64,000 nt of DNA, taken from contig OW028582.1 of assembly GCA_932294295.1 (NCBI GenBank), forward strand, positions 838,315-902,314, in the 5' to 3' direction. Origin of the DNA: Alitta virens. Taxonomy: Eukaryota; Annelida; Polychaeta; Phyllodocida; Nereididae. How positions within the stretch are numbered: position 1 is the first letter of the stretch; each line of letters starts with the position of its first letter. Shown here one piece after another: positions 59,915 through 64,000 of this stretch. The notes beneath the pieces are model-generated. The model saw only the letters and a list, made by a program, of their open reading frames with translations. It did no database searches and was not told where the DNA came from. Made by a program: the position numbers and the translations under genes.

Positions 59915-60475
59915 AAAAAAAAATTTAATCGGATCACATGATATGAAATGTGCCAAAAACGTATATACGTAGGATTCAAATCTTCATCTAGAAATTCTAG
60001 ATTATATGGATACTTTTTTTCTACTGTTTTTGCAATTAAATATCAAATTTCCATCACTTGAATTTTATGTTTCATTCTCTGAAAGTCATTTAATGTATGT
60101 TTTGGAATTGACTCAGCAAAAATATCTGAAGCAAAATAAGCATTTATAAGGGACATTTTTTTGGTCTTAATAGTGAGCTGGTGTTAATAGTGAAGTGTTA
60201 ATAGTGATGTGGTGTTATTAGTGAGATGGCTTTGATAGTGAGGTGGTCTTAATAGTGAGGTGGTCTTAATAGTGAGGTGGTCCTAATATTGAGGTAGTTT
60301 AATTCATCCATTTTCGGCGACTGTTAGACTTCATTTGAATGTAACATGCCATAAACTATGCGAAGATAGTTTTTAGTGATAAACATGAAACATACCCAGC
60401 TGTAATTACTCTCTATAGTCTAAGCAGTCTGGATAATAAATGGCTTTCAATTAGAGAAATTTCATTAGGATCTAG
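59915..60475. repeat. Dispersed repeat with minisatellite (copy of 44760-45345)
   Basis: Direct copy of 44760-45345. Its minisatellite (60165-60295) is slightly longer and has the cleanest GTGAGGTGGTCTTAATA units of the window. It lies about 185 bp before copy C. Confidence 0.8.
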
Positions 60476-61357
60476 GAATGCGTTCATTTTTACATTCCAT
60501 AAAATGTAGATGACCAAAATAGATTATTTCAAATGACACGTAAATATTATTTAGTGATCATGTATTCTACAGAATGGTCCATACTTCATAATCATACTAA
60601 TCTTACATATATGTATGTGTGTTAGTTGTATTTCCATTGCCAACACACTTATTAAAACTGTCTCCTCATTCATTTATTTCATTTCTTTGAGTGGTTGGTT
60701 CATTTTGATTGATTGTTTGATCAGATAAAAGACACAAGGGCCCTAGCTTAATTTGCTTGCTGTATATTTGTTGTGTGGCTGCATATATGTCCTACCTAAG
60801 ATACGACCCATCAGGAAAAAGGAAACCAAAAAAAAAGTTTAGTAAAGTGCAGTGTTGTTTAGATCACAGGGGGAGCTGTGAGTCAGTTTAGGGGCCAATC
60901 AGGGGGGCTTAAGGGTGCGTCACGATCTCAGCACCCTCTGTCGCTTGTCACTTGCAGACCACGTGACTAGAATCACCCCTCCTCATCAACTTGTTGCATC
61001 TCTTGATGGATTCCAGGAAGTCAGGAAAAGAGGCCGGAAAAAACATATCTGCAGATGTTTGGAGATTTAGGTGTAGTGCTTAGTAGATCATGACTTTCCA
61101 TGATTGCAGTAAAATAACACAAAACTCCCTTACATTTTTTTAAGTTAACATTTCAATAAATTTGGAAAATACCTTTATGAAATGTACTCAAACGCGACAA
61201 AGCACTATTGCTTATCATGCCACATGTTGATGTTTAGCCTGGTATCATTCAGTCTCAACTGACTTTACAGTTACAATCTTGACTGGACAATCCAGAGTCT
61301 TTCTCAACTCTGGAGTGGGAAATATTTGGCATTGAAAACATGGCTTACCACAGAAGC

Positions 61358-61582
61358 TTAAGAGCTCACACCAGTGCCATCACTGTAGTTGCCTAATGCC
61401 AAGTACCCATTCCACCTGAGTGGGGTTAGGCAACGGTTAAAGATGATCTGCCCAACTCCTCCATACCATGGTTGATGTTTCAAAACTGCTACCCCATGAA
61501 TATCAGGCAAACACATTTTAAAGCCACTACACTGTGTAAATAAAGTTTGCCAGCATAAACTACATGTTGCGGTATCTTCCAT
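61358..61582 (-). other. ORF conserved in three repeat copies (copy C)
   Basis: 74 codons from ATG. Residues 1-46 or so match the other two copies. A 3-bp insertion keeps the frame, then the sequence diverges into a different end. Confidence 0.3.
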
Positions 61583-62555
61583 TATAAATTACATGTTTGA
61601 AAGTGGTTTATCAACCATGTATATGGTGTCTTAATTTTACATTCCCTATGATTCATATTTATATTTGTTGACAGTCTAGTGCAATTATAATAAACGATGT
61701 CAATTATATGTCCACTGTAAAGCTAATAACAGTATTGTTAACCTGTTCCCTTGGTTATTTTATAAGCTACTTTTGACTTGTTTTCCCTTTAAGTTTGTTG
61801 TCCACACCTTCTTGACCAGGTGACTTTCATGGCTCCAAGCATAAAGACTGTCAGTATGTGTGACATAGTTCTTCCCAGGGGCCACTTTTATTCGGAGAAT
61901 GGAATTAGAAGAGTGTCTGAATCTCTCCCCAGATGGCGCTTGTGTAGAGGAAGTTCTTTCCAGGAACGTCAGTTGCAATTTTCTTCAGAGAAGGACACTT
62001 TGAACCAAATTGCTGGCAAGTTGCTTTGACCTCAAAACCTCAGACTAGGCTAGAAGTCAGCGTCATTTGGGCATAAGGTGTCTATGATAAAGCAGTAGAG
62101 GTCAACATAAACACTGTGATAGTTTAGTATGATGAAATATGTCCAAAATATTGCAATATTACAATATTTTTCACATAATGAACTTAACAACTCTGACGTA
62201 CACAGGCTGATAATGCTGAAGCCATGGCTGACTGTTGGTACTATGGCTACAATAAACAATAGAAAGTTTTGGTCTATGTGGACTCAGCAGCTACACATTC
62301 ATTTATCTTAATCATTTGAAATTGATCAAATCCTAAAAAGATTAGGTCCCACATGAGTAATTTTTATCATCAGGCGTTGTAAAACAAATCAGACCCCAGA
62401 TTTCGAACATGAGAACGGTCAGATATCAGAATCCATTGTTTAGCGATTATTTTGGGAGTTCATTCTGAAATAGCAATCATTCAGTCACCATAATAAATTC
62501 AGGAATTGGAAAATTCACTTGGCTTTAACCACCATGATATTTTATACATTTTAAA

Positions 62556-63605
62556 TTTATGTGTGGCAACTAACCTTATTTTATAAATGTTGATTTCACA
62601 GTATTTTTCTTTTAAATGTTTGTAATATACCAATGTAAATGTCTATAACAGTGTGTTTGAATAGATATATGCAAATGACACTCTGCTAGTGTAATGGTGA
62701 AAACAGGGTGTTTCCCTCACACCAGTCAGTGGCTCTTTGGTGCAATGGTTATCGCTCTTCCTTCCCATACGTGAGGTTGGGAGTTACAACCAAAAGCACT
62801 TACGGCCAAATTAGCTGACCTGGCAGGGTATATTAGTTTATTTGTTAAATAATAACCATGTTTACCATGCCTTTACTTTTAATTGTCAATAAGCCTTACG
62901 TGATATTGTTGCTTGGTAAGCAAATTTTGCTGCCAGGAAAATGATCTTACTGACATTATAACATTATGAAAAGCGTCGCTGATTTCCGATTTCACAGTCA
63001 TTTTATGAAAAAATAAGATCGGAGATGTTTCCATTCAAACCTTAATCAAATTACCAATGCATTTTTGTACATACTAAAATTTTATGTGTGGCAACTAACC
63101 TTATTTTATAAATGTTGATTTCACAGTATTTTTCTTTTAAATGTTTGTAATATACCAATGTAAATGTCTATAACAGTGTGTTTGAATAGATATATGCAAA
63201 TGACACTCTGCTAGTGTAATGGTGAAAACAGGGTGTTTCCCTCACACCAGTCAGTGGCTCTTTGGTGCAATGGTTATCGCTCTTCCTTCCCATACGTGAG
63301 GTTGGGAGTTACAACCAAAAGCACTTACGGCCAAATTAGCTGACCTGGCAGGGTATATTAGTTTATTTGTTAAATAATAACCATGTTTACCATGCCTTTA
63401 CTTTTAATTGTCAATAAGCCTTACGTGATATTGTTGCTTGGTAAGCAAATTTTGCTGCCAGGAAAATGATCTTACTGACATTATAACATTATGAAAAGCG
63501 TCGCTGATTTCCGATTTCACAGTCATTTTATGAAAAAATAAGATCGGAGATGTTTCCATTCAAACCTTAATCAAATTACCAATGCATTTTTGTACATACT
63601 AAAAT
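62556..63605. repeat. Perfect 525-bp tandem duplication
   Basis: 62556-63080 and 63081-63605 are identical by eye over the full 525 bp, sharing TTTAT at the joins. Each unit contains a degenerate tRNA-like stretch (CTTTGGTGCAATGGTTATCG, with a decayed B box GGGAGTTACAACC), probably a SINE head. It is either a very recent duplication or an assembly artefact. Confidence 0.9.
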
Positions 63606-64000
63606 TTGAATCGCTTTTGAAAATCGGACGAAAATTGAAGGTGCTGTTTAATAAAATGTATAACGAAGTGATGACACTGTTGACGTTCATGATGGAGATC
63701 AGCATCAGATTATGTGGTTTTAACTAAAATTAGTGTCAGTCACTTATTTAACTGTTGGTTCACCATCTGTACGGTAGTTTACAAGTTACTGGTAAGATAT
63801 GCCAAACTGGCTAATGTTTTGGTGTGGCTTTGTATATTATCAGGTGATTAGTAGGTGTAGTGTTATAACAACTCTGCCAAATGCAGAAAAATACATTGGC
63901 CAGTGTCATTTGCGATTGGTAACAGGTGTGGTCCCAGTCTAACTTATTAAGTTCCCCCTAATTACAGCCTGACAGAGGAAAGTGGCCATTAAGGTCACTG

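Larger units (their letters stand above)
60660..64000 (+). repeat. Large repeat, copy C (partial, runs off the window)
   Basis: It matches copy A from about 37890 onward. 60660-62110 corresponds to 37890-39420, and 63720-64000 to 40130-40430. Between these the match weakens and a 525-bp tandem duplication has been added. The copy continues past the window end. Confidence 0.8.

Noticed and set aside
62730..62795. tRNA gene (also in the second 525-bp unit)
   Set aside because: The B box is decayed and the cloverleaf does not close; more likely a SINE head.

Overview
This is eukaryotic nuclear DNA, A+T-rich and full of repeats. I find no recognisable host gene. The many dispersed tRNA-derived SINEs, the GATA/TATC tails, the minisatellites and an envelope-bearing Ty3/gypsy element suggest a marine invertebrate, most likely a mollusc. 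That placement is inference, because no host protein is available to anchor it. Repeat relationships below were judged by eye.

The one clear set of genes is a 9555-bp LTR retrotransposon / endogenous retrovirus-like element on the minus strand at 13268-22822. It has two 957-bp LTRs (I see one mismatch), TG...CA ends, a 4-bp target duplication (AAGT) and a primer binding site matching the 3' end of tRNA-Trp. Gene order on the minus strand is gag (20556-21602), pol (about 20568 down to 17244), an Arg-rich ORF with an 87-bp tandem repeat (16797-17222), and env (14939-16843). Gag ends in a zinc knuckle next to a GGGGGGC heptamer that would shift ribosomes -1 into pol. Env has the layout of baculovirus-F/errantivirus fusion proteins: signal peptide, furin site, GLF-type fusion peptide, coiled coil, membrane anchor and tail. 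Gag and Env are open, but pol is broken twice: an 11-bp unit present three times in the RNase H region, and a TAG 0.25 kb further on. So the copy is very young yet probably cannot move on its own.

The rest is layered repeats. 1-2990 is a diverged direct copy of 8061-11615. 12620-13267, where the LTR element landed, has a relative at 26440-27420. Segments of 22975-23640 recur in swapped order at 27806-29010. 29-36 kb holds SINEs of two families, opposed LINE-like 3' ends, microsatellites and a tandem SINE-tail array. 36.5-44 kb is a large imperfect palindrome (arms about 1.4-1.9 kb, loop about 4.3 kb). Most of it recurs reversed at 50.2-55.3 kb and in direct orientation from 60.66 kb to the window end. 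A 17-bp minisatellite (unit like GTGAGGTGGTCTTAATA) is scattered through these blocks. A perfect 525-bp tandem duplication lies at 62556-63605. Two ORFs with splice-like borders (8754-8971 and 57376-57580) are weak exon candidates.
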